Source: Salinarimonas ramus
GTDB lineage: Bacteria > Pseudomonadota > Alphaproteobacteria > Rhizobiales > Beijerinckiaceae
Assembly: GCF_014645695.1 (NCBI RefSeq)
Contig: NZ_BMMF01000008.1
Location: 204,731 to 268,730 of the forward strand
Length of the DNA stretch: 64,000 nt
Direction: 5' to 3'
In this document: in pieces, positions 26,295 through 35,905 of the stretch
How positions within the stretch are numbered: position 1 is the stretch's first letter
Layout of the letters: the number at the start of each line of letters is the position of its first letter
Notes under the pieces: generated by a model
Database searches by the model: none
Told to the model about the DNA's origin: nothing
The model's input: only the letters and a program-made list of their open reading frames with translations
Made by a program: the position numbers and the translations under genes

Positions 26295-27620
26295 TCACGC
26301 CTTGCGCGGCACGCCCCCCGTCTTCTCCGGCAGGAGGCCGCGGGGCGAGAAGCGCAGGACGACGAGGAGGATGACGCCCATCAGGAAGAGGCGCAGATGC
26401 GGCGCGGAATCGAGGAGATGCGCCCGCAGGGCGTCGCCCTGCGCCATGCCGGCGGTGATCGTGTCCATCAGCCACAGGCCGGCGGGCTCGGCCTGCACCC
26501 AGACGAACCAGATCACGAAGGCGCCCAGCACCGAGCCCATGTTGTTGCCCGAGCCCCCGAGGATCACCATCACCCAGATGAGGAAGGTGAAGCGCAGCGG
26601 CTGGTAGGAGCCCGGCGTGAACTGGCCGTCGAGGGTCACGAGCATCGCCCCGCCGAGCCCGACGACGGCCGAGCCGATGACGAAGATCTGCAGGTGGCGG
26701 CGGGTGACGTCCTTGCCCATGGCGGCGGCGGCGTCGCGATTGTCGCGGATCGCGCGCATCATGCGGCCCCAGGGCGAGTTGAGCGCGCGCTCCGACAGGG
26801 CGAGCAGCGCGATCAGCACCAGGGAGAAGAGCGCCGTGTAGACGAGCGCGACGGCGAGCGAGGAGGCCGTCGTCGCCGGCAGGCCCAGGCCCGTGGCGAA
26901 ATCGACGAAGCCCGGATCCTGCTGCAGCTCGATCTCGTAGGGCGCGGGGCGCGGCAGGCCCGTGACGTTCTTCACGCCGCGGGTGAGCCAGGCCTCGTTC
27001 TTGATGATGGCGATGATGATCTCTGAGATGCCCAGCGTCGCGATGGCGAGGTAGTCCGAGCGCAGCCCCAGCGCCACCTTGCCGATGAGCCAGGCGGCGC
27101 CCGCGGCGAACAGCGCGCCGACGACCCAGCCGAGGAGCACCGGCAGGCCGAGCCCGCCGAGATAGCCGAGCGAGGCCGCCTCGTAGCCTTCCACCGCCTC
27201 GGTGGCACGGTCGCCGAAATAGCGGATGGCGAAATAGCCGATAACGAGGACGAGGATGATGGGCAGCGTGCGGCGCCCCTTCGGCACGAGACGCGTCACG
27301 AGGAGCGCGGCCCCGATCGTGGCCAGCACCGCGAGCGCGGCGAAGGCGAGGTCCCACGATCCCGCCGCCCAGGCGCCGGGCACGGGGGGCATCGAGACCA
27401 GCACGGCGCCGACGCCGCCCAGTGCGGCGAAGCCCATGACGCCGACGTTGAAGAGGCCGGCATAGCCCCATTGCATGTTCACGCCCAGCGCCATGATGGC
27501 GGAGACGAGCGAGAGGTTGAGGATCGCGAGCGCGAGCGTCCATGATTGGAAGACGCCCACCGCCAGCAGCGCGGCGGCCATGATCGCGAAGAAGAGGGGT
27601 GTCCGGACGGACGGGCTCAT
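26295..27620 (-). CDS. livM: Branched-chain amino acid ABC transporter permease LivM
   Basis: This is the second inner-membrane permease of a LIV-type importer, 441 residues, with the family segments MALGVNMQWGYAGLFNVGVMGF and SDYLAIATLGISEII. The C-terminal signature is LGGSGNNMGSVLGAFVIW. An insertion of about 60 hydrophilic and hydrophobic residues follows the third helix, making it longer than E. coli LivM. Its ATG (27620) overlaps the livH stop (ATGA), showing translational coupling. The last residues GLLPEKTGGVPRKA are typical of the family. Confidence 0.92.
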   Translation of the reverse strand: MSPSVRTPLFFAIMAAALLAVGVFQSWTLALAILNLSLVSAIMALGVNMQWGYAGLFNVGVMGFAALGGVGAVLVSMPPVPGAWAAGSWDLAFAALAVLATIGAALLVTRLVPKGRRTLPIILVLVIGYFAIRYFGDRATEAVEGYEAASLGYLGGLGLPVLLGWVVGALFAAGAAWLIGKVALGLRSDYLAIATLGISEIIIAIIKNEAWLTRGVKNVTGLPRPAPYEIELQQDPGFVDFATGLGLPATTASSLAVALVYTALFSLVLIALLALSERALNSPWGRMMRAIRDNRDAAAAMGKDVTRRHLQIFVIGSAVVGLGGAMLVTLDGQFTPGSYQPLRFTFLIWVMVILGGSGNNMGSVLGAFVIWFVWVQAEPAGLWLMDTITAGMAQGDALRAHLLDSAPHLRLFLMGVILLVVLRFSPRGLLPEKTGGVPRKA

Positions 27621-28630
27621 ATCACGCGCCCCCGCAGGATGCCGGTCGGCCTCAGGAGGAGGACGAGGACCAGGATGATGAAGGAGACGGCGAACTTGTA
27701 GTCCGTCGACAGGAGCTGGGCGAGCCCGTCGGGCATCAGGTCCTCCGGCACGACGTATTGCAGCACGCGCCTGTAGGCGTAGGTGAGCCCGACCTCCGAG
27801 AAGGCCACGACGAAGCCGCCGACGACGGCGCCCACGGGCTTGCCGATGCCGCCGACGATGGCGGCGGCGAAGATGGGCAGCAGGAGCTGGAAGTAGTTGA
27901 ACGGCCGGAAGCTCTTGTCGAGCCCGTAGAGCACGCCGGCGAGCGTCGCGAGCGTCGCCGCGAGCACCCAGGTGATCATCACCACGCGCTTGGGGTCGAT
28001 CCCCGAGAGCAGCGCCAGATCCTCGTTGTCGGAGAACGCGCGCATGGCCTTGCCGGTGCGCGTGCGCTGCAGGAACCAGAACAGCGCGGCCACCGCCACG
28101 AGGGCGACGACGACGGTGAGCACCTGGCTGGAGCGCAGCGCCAGGCCCTCGTCGAGGCCCGTCAGCGTCTCGAAGTCCCGCGCGCGGATTATGAAGCGCT
28201 CCCCGTCCTCGAAGCGCTGGTCCTCGACGCCGATGAAGAAGCGCACCAGCGCGTTGTAGACGAACATCACGCCCACCGAGACGATGACGAACACCACCGG
28301 TGCCGCCTTGCGCCGCCGATAGAAGCGGTAGACCACCCGGTCGGTGCCCAGCGCCAGCGCGACGGCGGCGGCGATGCCCACCGGCAGCATCAGGAGGGCG
28401 GTGGGCAGCGGATGGATGCCGATCCCGTTGGCCTGGAGCCACCAGGTGCCGAGGATCGTGGCCATCGTGCCGAAGGCCATGAGGTCGCCGTGGGCGAAGT
28501 TCGAAAAGCGCAGGACGGCGTAGATCAGCGTGACGCCGAGCGCGCCGAGAGCGAGCTGCGCACCGTAGGCGACGCCCGGGATCAGCACGAAGTTGGCGAG
28601 CACCACGAAGGCGTTGGCGAGGTTTTCCAC
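27617..28630 (-). CDS. livH: Branched-chain amino acid ABC transporter permease LivH
   Basis: The 337-residue permease carries LIVH signatures: GVTLIYAVLRFSNFAHGDLMAFG near residue 35, GKAMRAFSDNEDLALLSGID, and VGGIGKPVGAVVGGFVVAFSE. An approximately 35-residue hydrophilic loop (QRFEDGERFIIRARDFET and onward) near residue 135 lengthens it relative to E. coli LivH (about 308). Its start lies 6 bp after livF. With LivM it forms the membrane channel of the importer. Confidence 0.93.
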   Translation of the reverse strand: MENLANAFVVLANFVLIPGVAYGAQLALGALGVTLIYAVLRFSNFAHGDLMAFGTMATILGTWWLQANGIGIHPLPTALLMLPVGIAAAVALALGTDRVVYRFYRRRKAAPVVFVIVSVGVMFVYNALVRFFIGVEDQRFEDGERFIIRARDFETLTGLDEGLALRSSQVLTVVVALVAVAALFWFLQRTRTGKAMRAFSDNEDLALLSGIDPKRVVMITWVLAATLATLAGVLYGLDKSFRPFNYFQLLLPIFAAAIVGGIGKPVGAVVGGFVVAFSEVGLTYAYRRVLQYVVPEDLMPDGLAQLLSTDYKFAVSFIILVLVLLLRPTGILRGRVI

Positions 28631-28636
28631 GGCCGG

Positions 28637-29341
28637 TCAGCCTCCGAGGAAGGTGCGGCGGACCTCCGGGTCCGCGAGGAGCGCGGCGCCGGTGTCCGTG
28701 TAGCGGTTGCGGCCCTGGACGAGGACGTAGCCCTTGTCGGCGATCTCGAGCGCCTGGCGGGCGTTCTGCTCCACCATGAGGATGGCGATGCCGGTCTTCG
28801 CCACGTCGAGGATCTTGTCGAAGAGCTCGTCCATGACGATGGGCGAGACGCCGGCGGTGGGCTCGTCGAGCATGAGCACCTTGGGCTTCGTCATCAGCGC
28901 GCGGCCCACCGCGACCTGCTGGCGCTGGCCGCCGGAGAGCTCGCCCGCGGGCTGGCGGCGCTTCTCGCGCAGGATGGGGAAGAGCGCGAAGACCTGCTCC
29001 ATTGTCTCGCGATAGTCGTCCTTGCGGATGTAGGCGCCCATCTCGAGGTTCTCCTCGACGGTGAGCGCGCGGAAGACGTTGGAGGTCTGCGGCACGAAGC
29101 CCATGCCGGCGACGACGCGCTCCTGCGGCGAGAGCGCGCCGATGTCGCGCCCGTCGAGCGTGATCGTGCCCTGGCGCAGCGCCAGCATGCCGAAGATCGC
29201 CTTCATGGCCGTGGACTTGCCGGCGCCGTTGGGGCCGACGATGACGGCGATCTCGCCGCGCTCCACGCCGATGGTGCAATCGTGCAGGATGTCGGCGCCG
29301 CCGTAGCCGCCGGTCATGTGCGCGCCCGAGAGGAAGCTCAT
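28637..29341 (-). CDS. livF: Branched-chain amino acid ABC transporter ATP-binding protein LivF
   Basis: This is one of two ATPase subunits, 234 residues. The Walker A is GPNGAGKST, the signature is LSGGQRQQVAVGRALM, Walker B is VLMLDEPTAG, and MVEQNARQALEIADKGYVL is LivF-specific. The ATG at 29341 overlaps the livG stop by four bases. The LivF assignment rather than LivG rests on size and on the EQNARQAL motif. Confidence 0.94.
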   Translation of the reverse strand: MSFLSGAHMTGGYGGADILHDCTIGVERGEIAVIVGPNGAGKSTAMKAIFGMLALRQGTITLDGRDIGALSPQERVVAGMGFVPQTSNVFRALTVEENLEMGAYIRKDDYRETMEQVFALFPILREKRRQPAGELSGGQRQQVAVGRALMTKPKVLMLDEPTAGVSPIVMDELFDKILDVAKTGIAILMVEQNARQALEIADKGYVLVQGRNRYTDTGAALLADPEVRRTFLGG

Positions 29342-30150
29342 GCGGAGGCTCCCGGCTGCGCGGCCGGCCCGACCGGCTCGCGGCGGCGGTTCTTCAGGCC
29401 GCGCCCGAGATAGGCCTCGATCACCCGCTCGTCGGCGCGCACCGCGTCGGGATGGCCCTGCGTCAGGACGGAGCCCTCCGCCATGACGATGACGGGGTCG
29501 CACAGGCGCCCGATGAAGTCCATGTCGTGCTCGATCATGCAGAACGTGTAGCCGCGCTCGCGGTTGAGCCGCTCGATGGCGTGGCCGATGGTCTTGAGCA
29601 GCGTGCGGTTCACGCCCGCGCCCACCTCGTCGAGGAAGACGATCTTGGCGTCCACCATCATGGTGCGACCGAGCTCGAGCAGCTTCTTCTGGCCGCCCGA
29701 GAGGTTGCCGGCGAGCTCGTCCGCTACGTGGTTGAGGTGGAGGAAGTGCAGCACCTCCTCCGTCTTCTCGACGAGGGCGCGCTCCTGCGCGGCGATCTCG
29801 CGGCGGCGGAACCAGGCGTTCCACAAGGTCTCGCCCGCTTGGCTCGGGGGCACCATCATCAGGTTCTCGCGCACGGTGAGCGTCGAGAACTCGTGGGCGA
29901 TCTGGAAGGTGCGCAGCAGGCCGCGGGCGAACAGTGCGTGGGGAGGCAGCCCCGTCACGTCCTCGCCGTCGAGGAAGACGCGCCCGGAGGTCGGCTTGTA
30001 GTGGCCGGCGATGACGTTGAAGAGCGTCGTCTTGCCCGCGCCGTTGGGGCCGATGAGCCCGGTGATGGAGCCCTTCGCGATCTCGAGGCTCGCCCCGTTC
30101 ACGGCCTTGATGCCGCCGAAGCTCAGATGCAGGTCGTCGACGCGGATCAT
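29338..30150 (-). CDS. livG: Branched-chain amino acid ABC transporter ATP-binding protein LivG
   Basis: This is the second ATPase, 270 residues. It has Walker A GPNGAGKTTLFNVIAG, the signature LSGGQKKLLELGRTMM, Walker B IVFLDEVGAGVN, and the LivG-type CMIEHDMDFIGRLCDPVIVM. Note the Glu-Val-Gly-Ala-Gly after Walker B in place of the common EPxAGL. The gene lies 71 bp downstream of the binding-protein gene and overlaps livF. Confidence 0.94.
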   Translation of the reverse strand: MIRVDDLHLSFGGIKAVNGASLEIAKGSITGLIGPNGAGKTTLFNVIAGHYKPTSGRVFLDGEDVTGLPPHALFARGLLRTFQIAHEFSTLTVRENLMMVPPSQAGETLWNAWFRRREIAAQERALVEKTEEVLHFLHLNHVADELAGNLSGGQKKLLELGRTMMVDAKIVFLDEVGAGVNRTLLKTIGHAIERLNRERGYTFCMIEHDMDFIGRLCDPVIVMAEGSVLTQGHPDAVRADERVIEAYLGRGLKNRRREPVGPAAQPGASA

Positions 30151-30221
30151 GCGGGTACACTTCTCGTGACGACGCCGGTCCGGGCCGCGAGGCCCGGACC
30201 GACGCCGCGCGTGAGGAACGC

Positions 30222-31415
30222 TCAGCGGAACTCGATCGTCTGGAACGCGCCGTCCTCGATCTCGTAGACGCGATAGGAGCCGGCGGCCTCGCCCGCACCG
30301 ATCAGCTCCACGCCGGTGGCGCCGACATAGTCGATGTCGCCGCCGTCCGCGAGGATCTGCAGGCCCTTGGCCAGCTCGCCCGGCCCGATGGGCTCGCCCG
30401 GCGCGTTGGCGACGTTCATCACCTCGCCGGCGATCGCGGCGCGATCGGCCGAGCCCGCCGCCTGCATGGCCAGCACGATGAGGGCGGCGGCGTCGTAGCT
30501 CTCGCCCGCATAGGTGCCGGTGGGATCGACGCCCGCGGCGCCGGCCAGGTCGGCGAAGGCGGCCGTGCCCGCGCCGTCGGAGCCCGGCACGGTGCCGATG
30601 ACGCGCCCGTTCAGCTCGTCGCCGATGGCCTCGATGATGCTGTCGCCGAACATGCCGTCGGCGAACACGAATTCCTCGAAGGCGCCGGTGTCGAGGGAGG
30701 CCTGGACGATGCCGCGGCCGCCCTGGTCGACGTAGCCGAACACGACCAGCGTGTCGGCGCCCGACGCGGAGAGCGCGCCCACCTCGGCCGAATAGTCGGC
30801 CCGGCCGTCCTCGTGGGCCGCCGAGATCAGCACCGAATGCCCGAGCGCCTCGTAGGCGGAGGAGAACGCCTCGGCGAGGCCGCGGCCGTAATCGTTGTTG
30901 GTGTAGGTGATCGCCACCTCGTCGATGCCGCGCTCGTCGAGGAGGTTCGCGATGACCTCGCCCTGACGCGCGTCGGAGGGCGCGGTGCGGAAGAAGAGGT
31001 CGTTGTCCTCGATGGTGGACAGCGCCGGCGAGGTCGCCGAGGGCGAGATCGTGGTGACGCCGTTGGGCACCGAGACGTTGTTGACGACGGCCGTCGTGAC
31101 GCCCGAGCAGTCCGCGCCCATGATGGCGACGACGTCGTCGGAGGTGATCAGGCGCTCGGCCGTCGCGGTGGCGGCGGCGGCGTCGATGCAGGTGGAATCG
31201 CCGCGCACAGGCGCGACGGCGCGCCCGCCGAGCAGCAGGCCCGACTCGGAGGCCTCGGCGAACGCCATCTCCGCGCTCGCCGCCATGTTGGGCATGATCG
31301 ACTCGAGCGGCCCGGTGAAGCCGAGGATGATGCCGACGGGGATGTCCCCCTCCTGCGCCAGGGCAGGGGCCGTCAGCAGGGCCGCCGCCGCCGTGGCGAG
31401 CATGAGCTTCTTCAT
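30222..31415 (-). CDS. Branched-chain amino acid-type ABC transporter substrate-binding protein
   Basis: The 397-residue periplasmic receptor has a signal peptide (MKKLMLATAAAALLTAPALA, cleavage near residue 20) and a type I periplasmic-binding fold of the LIV family. The mature protein starts QEGDIPVGIILGFTGPLES, with the conserved MGADCSGVTTAVVNN and YTNNDYGRGLAEAF segments. It is the first gene of the five-gene importer and gives it specificity. LIV-type receptors also bind other amino acids, amides or aromatic compounds, so leucine/isoleucine/valine is only the default guess. A 71-bp gap to livG fits higher expression of the receptor. Confidence 0.9.
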   Translation of the reverse strand: MKKLMLATAAAALLTAPALAQEGDIPVGIILGFTGPLESIMPNMAASAEMAFAEASESGLLLGGRAVAPVRGDSTCIDAAAATATAERLITSDDVVAIMGADCSGVTTAVVNNVSVPNGVTTISPSATSPALSTIEDNDLFFRTAPSDARQGEVIANLLDERGIDEVAITYTNNDYGRGLAEAFSSAYEALGHSVLISAAHEDGRADYSAEVGALSASGADTLVVFGYVDQGGRGIVQASLDTGAFEEFVFADGMFGDSIIEAIGDELNGRVIGTVPGSDGAGTAAFADLAGAAGVDPTGTYAGESYDAAALIVLAMQAAGSADRAAIAGEVMNVANAPGEPIGPGELAKGLQILADGGDIDYVGATGVELIGAGEAAGSYRVYEIEDGAFQTIEFR

Positions 31416-31939
31416 TGTCGCGTCTCCCGTTCTTCGTTTCCTCCCCGACGGCGTCCGTCGACCGGACGCCTCCCGAGGGGTCGGGGATAGTCCTAATGCA
31501 AGGCTTCGTTCGGGGCTACAGTGCAACGAGGATCTCCCGCCGATTTCTCGCTGTGGGAGACCGGATCGCGCCCCTCTGCGGCGGCGTGAGGCGTGCGCGC
31601 GGCATGCCGCGGCGCTCGGGCGCGCTTGGAAGCACGCCCGAGCCTTGCCTGTCCAGGCATTTTCCGTTAAGACGCCGCGATCCGCGAGGACGTCCGCGAG
31701 GAACCGTCCCGCACTCGCGTGCCCGAGGGGGCGCGCGGGCCGGCGGGGAGGCGTTCCCGAGGCTCCCGCGGACGAGAGACCGTCACCGTTCGCCGTCGTC
31801 GCGCCGGCCCGCTCCACTCGAACGAGGAGCGGCAGCCCGGCGGGTTTCGCGAGAGCGCGCGCCCCCGGGCGCGGCGAGCGGGGACGCAACGCAACGCCAA
31901 CCCGCCGGCGCACGCCCGACGAGGGCACTAGGAGATTGA
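31416..31939. other. Divergent intergenic region between the liv operon and rpsA
   Basis: This 524-bp gap has no convincing gene. It must hold promoters for the minus-strand liv operon and for plus-strand rpsA. A small palindrome TGCCTG-TC-CAGGCA lies at 31646-31659. The cytidylate kinase gene cmk, commonly found upstream of rpsA, is absent here. Confidence 0.5.
31645..31672 (+). promoter_or_regulatory. Possible rpsA promoter
   Basis: TTGCCT (31645-31650) and TTAAGA (31667-31672) are separated by 16 bp in an otherwise GC-rich region, about 268 bp before the rpsA start. This would give a long leader, which is common for rpsA because S1 regulates its own translation. The -35 box overlaps the 31646-31659 palindrome. 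Confidence 0.35.
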
Positions 31940-33640
31940 ATGTCCGCTTCCATGCAGAACGCGCCCAGCCGTGAGGATTTCGCGGCCCTCCTCGAGGAAT
32001 CCTTCCAGCAGAACGAGGTCGCCGAGGGCGCCGTCGTCAAGGGCAAGGTCGTCGCGATCGAGAAGGACGTCGCCGTCATCGACATCGGCGCCAAGACCGA
32101 GGGGCGCGTCGCCCTCAAGGAATTCATGGGCCCCGGCCGCGACGAGCCGATCTCGATCGGCTCCGAGGTCGAGGTCTACGTCGACCGCGTCGAGAACGCG
32201 CTCGGCGAGGCGGTGATCTCGCGCGAGAAGGCGCGCCGCGAGGAGAGCTGGGTCAAGCTCGAGAAGGCCTTCGAGGCCAACGAGCGCGTCTCCGGCATGA
32301 TCTTCAACCAGGTGAAGGGCGGCTACACCGTCGATCTCGACGGCGCCGTGGCGTTCCTGCCGCGCTCGCAGGTCGACATCCGCCCGGTGCGCGACGTCAC
32401 CCCGCTCATGGGCGTGCCGCAGCCGTTCCAGATCCTCAAGATGGATCGCCGTCGCGGCAACATCGTCGTGTCGCGCCGCACCGTCCTCGAGGAGAGCCGC
32501 GCCGAGCAGCGTTCCGAGCTCGTGGCCAACCTCGAAGAGGGTCAGGTCATCGAGGGCGTCGTCAAGAACATCACCGAGTACGGTGCGTTCGTCGACCTCG
32601 GCGGCATCGACGGCCTGCTCCACGTCACCGACATGGCGTGGCGCCGCGTGAACCATCCCTCCGAGGTGGTGCAGATCGGCCAGTCCGTGAAGGTCAAGAT
32701 CATCAAGATCAACCACGAGACGCACCGCATCTCGCTGGGCATCAAGCAGCTGCTCGCCGATCCGTGGGAGGGCATCGCCGCCCGCTACCCGGTCAACGCC
32801 CGCTTCAAGGGCCGCGTGACCAACATCACGGATTACGGCGCGTTCGTCGAGCTCGAGCCGGGCATCGAGGGGCTGATCCACGTCTCCGAGATGTCCTGGA
32901 CGAAGAAGAACGTCCATCCCGGCAAGATCGTCTCCACCTCCCAGGAGGTCGAGGTCCAGATCCTCGAGGTCGATCCGATCAAGCGCCGCATCTCGCTGGG
33001 CCTCAAGCAGACGCTCCAGAACCCCTGGGACGCCTTCGCCGAGGCTCATCCGGTGGGCTCCGAGGTCGAGGGCGAGGTCAAGAACAAGACCGAGTTCGGC
33101 CTGTTCATCGGCCTCGAAGGCGACGTGGACGGCATGGTCCACCTCTCCGATCTCGACTGGAACCGTCCGGGCGAGCAGGTCATCGAGGAGTTCAAGAAGG
33201 GCGACATGGTCCGCGCTCAGGTCCTCGACGTGGACGTGGACAAGGAGCGCATCTCGCTCGGCATCAAGCAGCTCGCGGGCGATCCCTTCGCGGATGCCGG
33301 CGAGATCCGCAAGGGCCAGGTCGTCACCTGCGAGGTGACGGAGGTGAAGGACTCGGGCATCGAGGTGAAGATCGTCGACACCGATCTCGGCACCTTCATC
33401 CGCCGTGCCGAGCTCGCCCGCGACCGCGGCGACCAGCGCCCCGAGCGCTTCGCCCCCGGCGAGAAGCTCGACGCGCGCGTCACGCAGTTCGACCGCAAGG
33501 CGCGCCGGGTGCAGCTCTCCATCAAGGCCCTCGAGATGGCCGAGGAGAAGGAGGCGATCGCGCAGTTCGGCTCGACCGACAGCGGTGCGTCCCTCGGCGA
33601 CATCCTCGGCGCCGCCCTCAAGGCCCGCGAGAAGAAGTGA
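31940..33640 (+). CDS. rpsA: 30S ribosomal protein S1
   Basis: S1 binds mRNA on the small subunit and allows initiation on structured or leaderless-like messages. The 566-residue protein has six S1/OB-fold repeats. Typical cores include VKNITEYGAFVDLGGIDGLLH near residue 210 and VTNITDYGAFVELEPGIEGLIH near 295, with less conserved repeats at both ends. The length and the N terminus MSASMQNAPSREDFAALLEE are normal for alphaproteobacteria. An AGGAGATTGA sequence precedes the ATG. Two hairpins follow the stop codon. Confidence 0.97.
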   Translation: MSASMQNAPSREDFAALLEESFQQNEVAEGAVVKGKVVAIEKDVAVIDIGAKTEGRVALKEFMGPGRDEPISIGSEVEVYVDRVENALGEAVISREKARREESWVKLEKAFEANERVSGMIFNQVKGGYTVDLDGAVAFLPRSQVDIRPVRDVTPLMGVPQPFQILKMDRRRGNIVVSRRTVLEESRAEQRSELVANLEEGQVIEGVVKNITEYGAFVDLGGIDGLLHVTDMAWRRVNHPSEVVQIGQSVKVKIIKINHETHRISLGIKQLLADPWEGIAARYPVNARFKGRVTNITDYGAFVELEPGIEGLIHVSEMSWTKKNVHPGKIVSTSQEVEVQILEVDPIKRRISLGLKQTLQNPWDAFAEAHPVGSEVEGEVKNKTEFGLFIGLEGDVDGMVHLSDLDWNRPGEQVIEEFKKGDMVRAQVLDVDVDKERISLGIKQLAGDPFADAGEIRKGQVVTCEVTEVKDSGIEVKIVDTDLGTFIRRAELARDRGDQRPERFAPGEKLDARVTQFDRKARRVQLSIKALEMAEEKEAIAQFGSTDSGASLGDILGAALKAREKK

Positions 33641-33649
33641 GCCGTGCGA

Positions 33650-33673
33650 ACGCCGCCGCCCCGGCGGCGGCGT
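33650..33673. repeat. Perfect GC palindrome after rpsA
   Basis: The arms ACGCCGCCGCC (33650-33660) and its reverse complement (33663-33673) enclose CC. It lies 10 bp after the rpsA stop and just before the main terminator, so it may protect the transcript 3' end. Confidence 0.6.
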
Positions 33674-33692
33674 GAGCCACGGGACCACGAAG

Positions 33693-33728
33693 AAGCCCCG
33701 CGCGAGCGACCCTCGCGCGGGGCTTTTC
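33693..33728 (+). terminator. Intrinsic terminator of rpsA
   Basis: Perfect 14-base arms AAGCCCCGCGCGAG (33693-33706) and its complement (33712-33725) with a five-base loop are followed by a T-rich tail (TTTTCTT). The reverse strand has a shorter U-run, so it probably also serves the convergent LysR gene whose stop codon is at 33730. Confidence 0.9.
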
Positions 33729-33729
33729 T

Positions 33730-34650
33730 TCATTCGCCGGGGACGGCCGCCGCCTCGGGGATCGCCATGCCGGGCGCGATCGGCCGGCGCGCGCGCGGGC
33801 GCAGCGCGTCCGAGAGGACGCCGCCGAGGAAGGTCGCGAGCTGGCGCACGCTCGCGCGCCGGCGCGCCTCCTCGCGCGTGACGATCCAGACCTCCTCCTC
33901 CGGCAGCGACCCGAAGCCGTCCATGCGTACGAGCTCGGGATGCTCGCGGGCCACGACGTCCGGCAGGACGCCCTGGCCGAGCCCGGCGCGCAGGGCGCCG
34001 ACGAAGCTCGAGAGCTCGTTCGTCACGAACGCCACGCGCCGATCGGGCGCGCGCTCCTGCACGAGGGCGTCGAGCCGGCTCGCGTGGCCGTTGGCGGGGC
34101 CCCACAGGACGAGGGGGCGATCCGCCGGCCCGTCCGCGCGCCCCCAGACGGAGAGCGGCATGGAGGCGACGCGCCGCACGGTGAAGCGCCCCTTCTTGGG
34201 CCGCGTGAGGCGAACCGCGATGTCGACCTCGCTCGCCTCGAAGTCGCCGACCTCGGCGGAGGCGGCGAGGACGAGGCGCAGATCGGGCCAGCCCGTGGCG
34301 AAGCGCGGCAGAGCGGGCACGATGAGCCGGGCGAGGGCGGGGACGCAGCCCAGATGCACTTCCTGGAAGCGGGATGCGCCCACGTCCAATTCGGCGGCGC
34401 GCCCGACGATGCGCTCGATCTCCTCGCAGCGCGCGAACAGGGCCTCGCCCTCGCGGCTGAGCTCCAGCCCGCGGCTGCGGCGCAGGAAGAGCGGCGTGCC
34501 GAGCCGCTGCTCCAGCGTGGCGACGTGTCGCGACAGGGTCGCGGCGCTGACGCCGAGCACGTCCGCGGCGACGCGCAGGCTCGGCATGCGTGCGACGACG
34601 AGGAAGAGACGCAGATCGTCCCAGTCGATGCGGTTGAGATCCTCGGCCAT
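33730..34650 (-). CDS. LysR family transcriptional regulator
   Basis: The 306-residue regulator has an N-terminal HTH (LRLFLVVARMPSLRVAADVL and the following SAATLSRHVATLEQRLGTPLF, about residues 10-65) and a LysR effector domain. The N terminus MAEDLNRIDWDDLRLFLVVAR is typical of the group that includes regulators with unknown effectors. It stands between rpsA and sppA, an unusual place for a LysR gene, and is read against both. A promoter with TTGACG and TTAGGT spaced by 17 bp lies at 34687-34715. No target can be assigned. Confidence 0.9.
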   Translation of the reverse strand: MAEDLNRIDWDDLRLFLVVARMPSLRVAADVLGVSAATLSRHVATLEQRLGTPLFLRRSRGLELSREGEALFARCEEIERIVGRAAELDVGASRFQEVHLGCVPALARLIVPALPRFATGWPDLRLVLAASAEVGDFEASEVDIAVRLTRPKKGRFTVRRVASMPLSVWGRADGPADRPLVLWGPANGHASRLDALVQERAPDRRVAFVTNELSSFVGALRAGLGQGVLPDVVAREHPELVRMDGFGSLPEEEVWIVTREEARRRASVRQLATFLGGVLSDALRPRARRPIAPGMAIPEAAAVPGE

Positions 34651-34686
34651 GCGTGGTCCGCCTCGCTCGCGTTGCGCACGGTCCTT

Positions 34687-34715
34687 ACCTAATCGCCGCC
34701 AGGATTGCTCGTCAA
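34687..34715 (-). promoter_or_regulatory. Probable sigma-70 promoter of the LysR gene
   Basis: Reading the minus strand, TTGACG (34715-34710) and TTAGGT (34692-34687) are separated by 17 bp and end 37 bp upstream of the LysR start at 34650. The surrounding stretch to 34740 is AT-rich for this genome. Confidence 0.5.
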
Positions 34716-34863
34716 CCTAAAATATACCTCATAAGTAGTGTCGACTGAGGGACCCTGGATTGTCCTCCTCGTTGCGGCACTTCCCTTGCCGTCGCAGCCC
34801 CGCGCCACTAGCTTCCCCGTGCGTCCAGCCGCGTCCCGGACGCCCGATCCGGAAAGGCCGCGC

Positions 34864-35880
34864 ATGCCCGAGACCGTCCCCTCCCCCGCCGATGCCGCAC
34901 GCCCGGATCGCGGACGCACCGATCCCGAGCACGTCGCCGATCGGCGCCGGCTGCGGCGCAAGCTCGGCTTCTGGCGCGTGCTCGGCATCCTCGCCGCCGT
35001 CATTGCGGTGATCGCGGTGGGCTGGCGCATCGCCGGCCCCGACGAGATCCCCGCCGGGCGCGACCACGTCGCGCGGGTGTCGGTCTCCGGCATGATCACG
35101 ACGGATCGCGAGGCGGCGGAGATGCTGCGCGAGCTAGCCGAGACCGAGACCGCGCGCGGCGTGATCGTGCGCATCAACAGCCCCGGCGGCACGACGACGG
35201 GCGCGGAGGAGCTGTTCACGGCCCTGCGCGAGGTGGCGCGAGCCAAGCCCACCGTCGCCTTCGTCGACGGGCTCGCGGCGTCGGGCGGCTACATCGCGGC
35301 GCTCGGCGCCGACCACATCGTCTCGCGCCAGACGGCCATCGTCGGCTCCATCGGCGTGCTGATCCAGGTGCCGAACGTGTCGGGGCTCCTCGACGAGCTC
35401 GGCATCGAGGTCGTCGAGATCAAGTCGACGCCGCTCAAGGCCGCGCCCTCCGCCGTCAGCCCCGTCGACGAGGACGCGGTGGAGGCGATCCGCCTCGTCG
35501 TCTCCGACACCTACCAATGGTTCGTCGAGCTCGTCGGCGAGCGGCGTCCGCTCTCCGTCGCGGAGGTGGAGCGGGTCTCCGACGGACGCGTGTGGAACGG
35601 GCGCCAGGCGCTGGCGCTCGGGCTCGTCGACGCGCTCGGCGACGAGGAGACCGCGCGCGCCTGGCTCGCGGAAGCCGGCATCGACGAGGACCTCCCCGTG
35701 CGGGACTGGGAGCCCGACCGGGCGGAGGATCCCTTCGACGTCTTCGCCGCCGGTGCCCTCGTCGCGGACCTCGCCGGGCTCGACGGCCTTTCGGCCACGC
35801 TCGCCCGCGCCTCGGCCCGGGCCCGCGGCTTTCGGCTTGACGGGCTTCTCGCGCTCTGGCAGCCTCGACTGGAAAACTAA
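34864..35880 (+). CDS. sppA: Signal peptide peptidase SppA
   Basis: SppA is an inner-membrane serine protease that degrades remnant signal peptides. The 338-residue protein has one N-terminal membrane helix ([19 protein letters not shown], about residues 40-58) and an ClpP/crotonase-like S49 domain. The Ser-Lys dyad is S140 in [10 protein letters not shown] and K192 in STPLKAAPS. The 52-residue spacing equals that of the short SppA form. The ATG at 34864 follows GGAAAGGCCGCGC. An upstream in-frame ATG at 34738 has no ribosome-binding site. ihfB follows after 25 bp. Confidence 0.93.
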   Translation: MPETVPSPADAARPDRGRTDPEHVADRRRLRRKLGFWRVLGILAAVIAVIAVGWRIAGPDEIPAGRDHVARVSVSGMITTDREAAEMLRELAETETARGVIVRINSPGGTTTGAEELFTALREVARAKPTVAFVDGLAASGGYIAALGADHIVSRQTAIVGSIGVLIQVPNVSGLLDELGIEVVEIKSTPLKAAPSAVSPVDEDAVEAIRLVVSDTYQWFVELVGERRPLSVAEVERVSDGRVWNGRQALALGLVDALGDEETARAWLAEAGIDEDLPVRDWEPDRAEDPFDVFAAGALVADLAGLDGLSATLARASARARGFRLDGLLALWQPRLEN

Positions 35881-35905
35881 ATATTTTCAACATGCTAGGC
35901 GCGAC

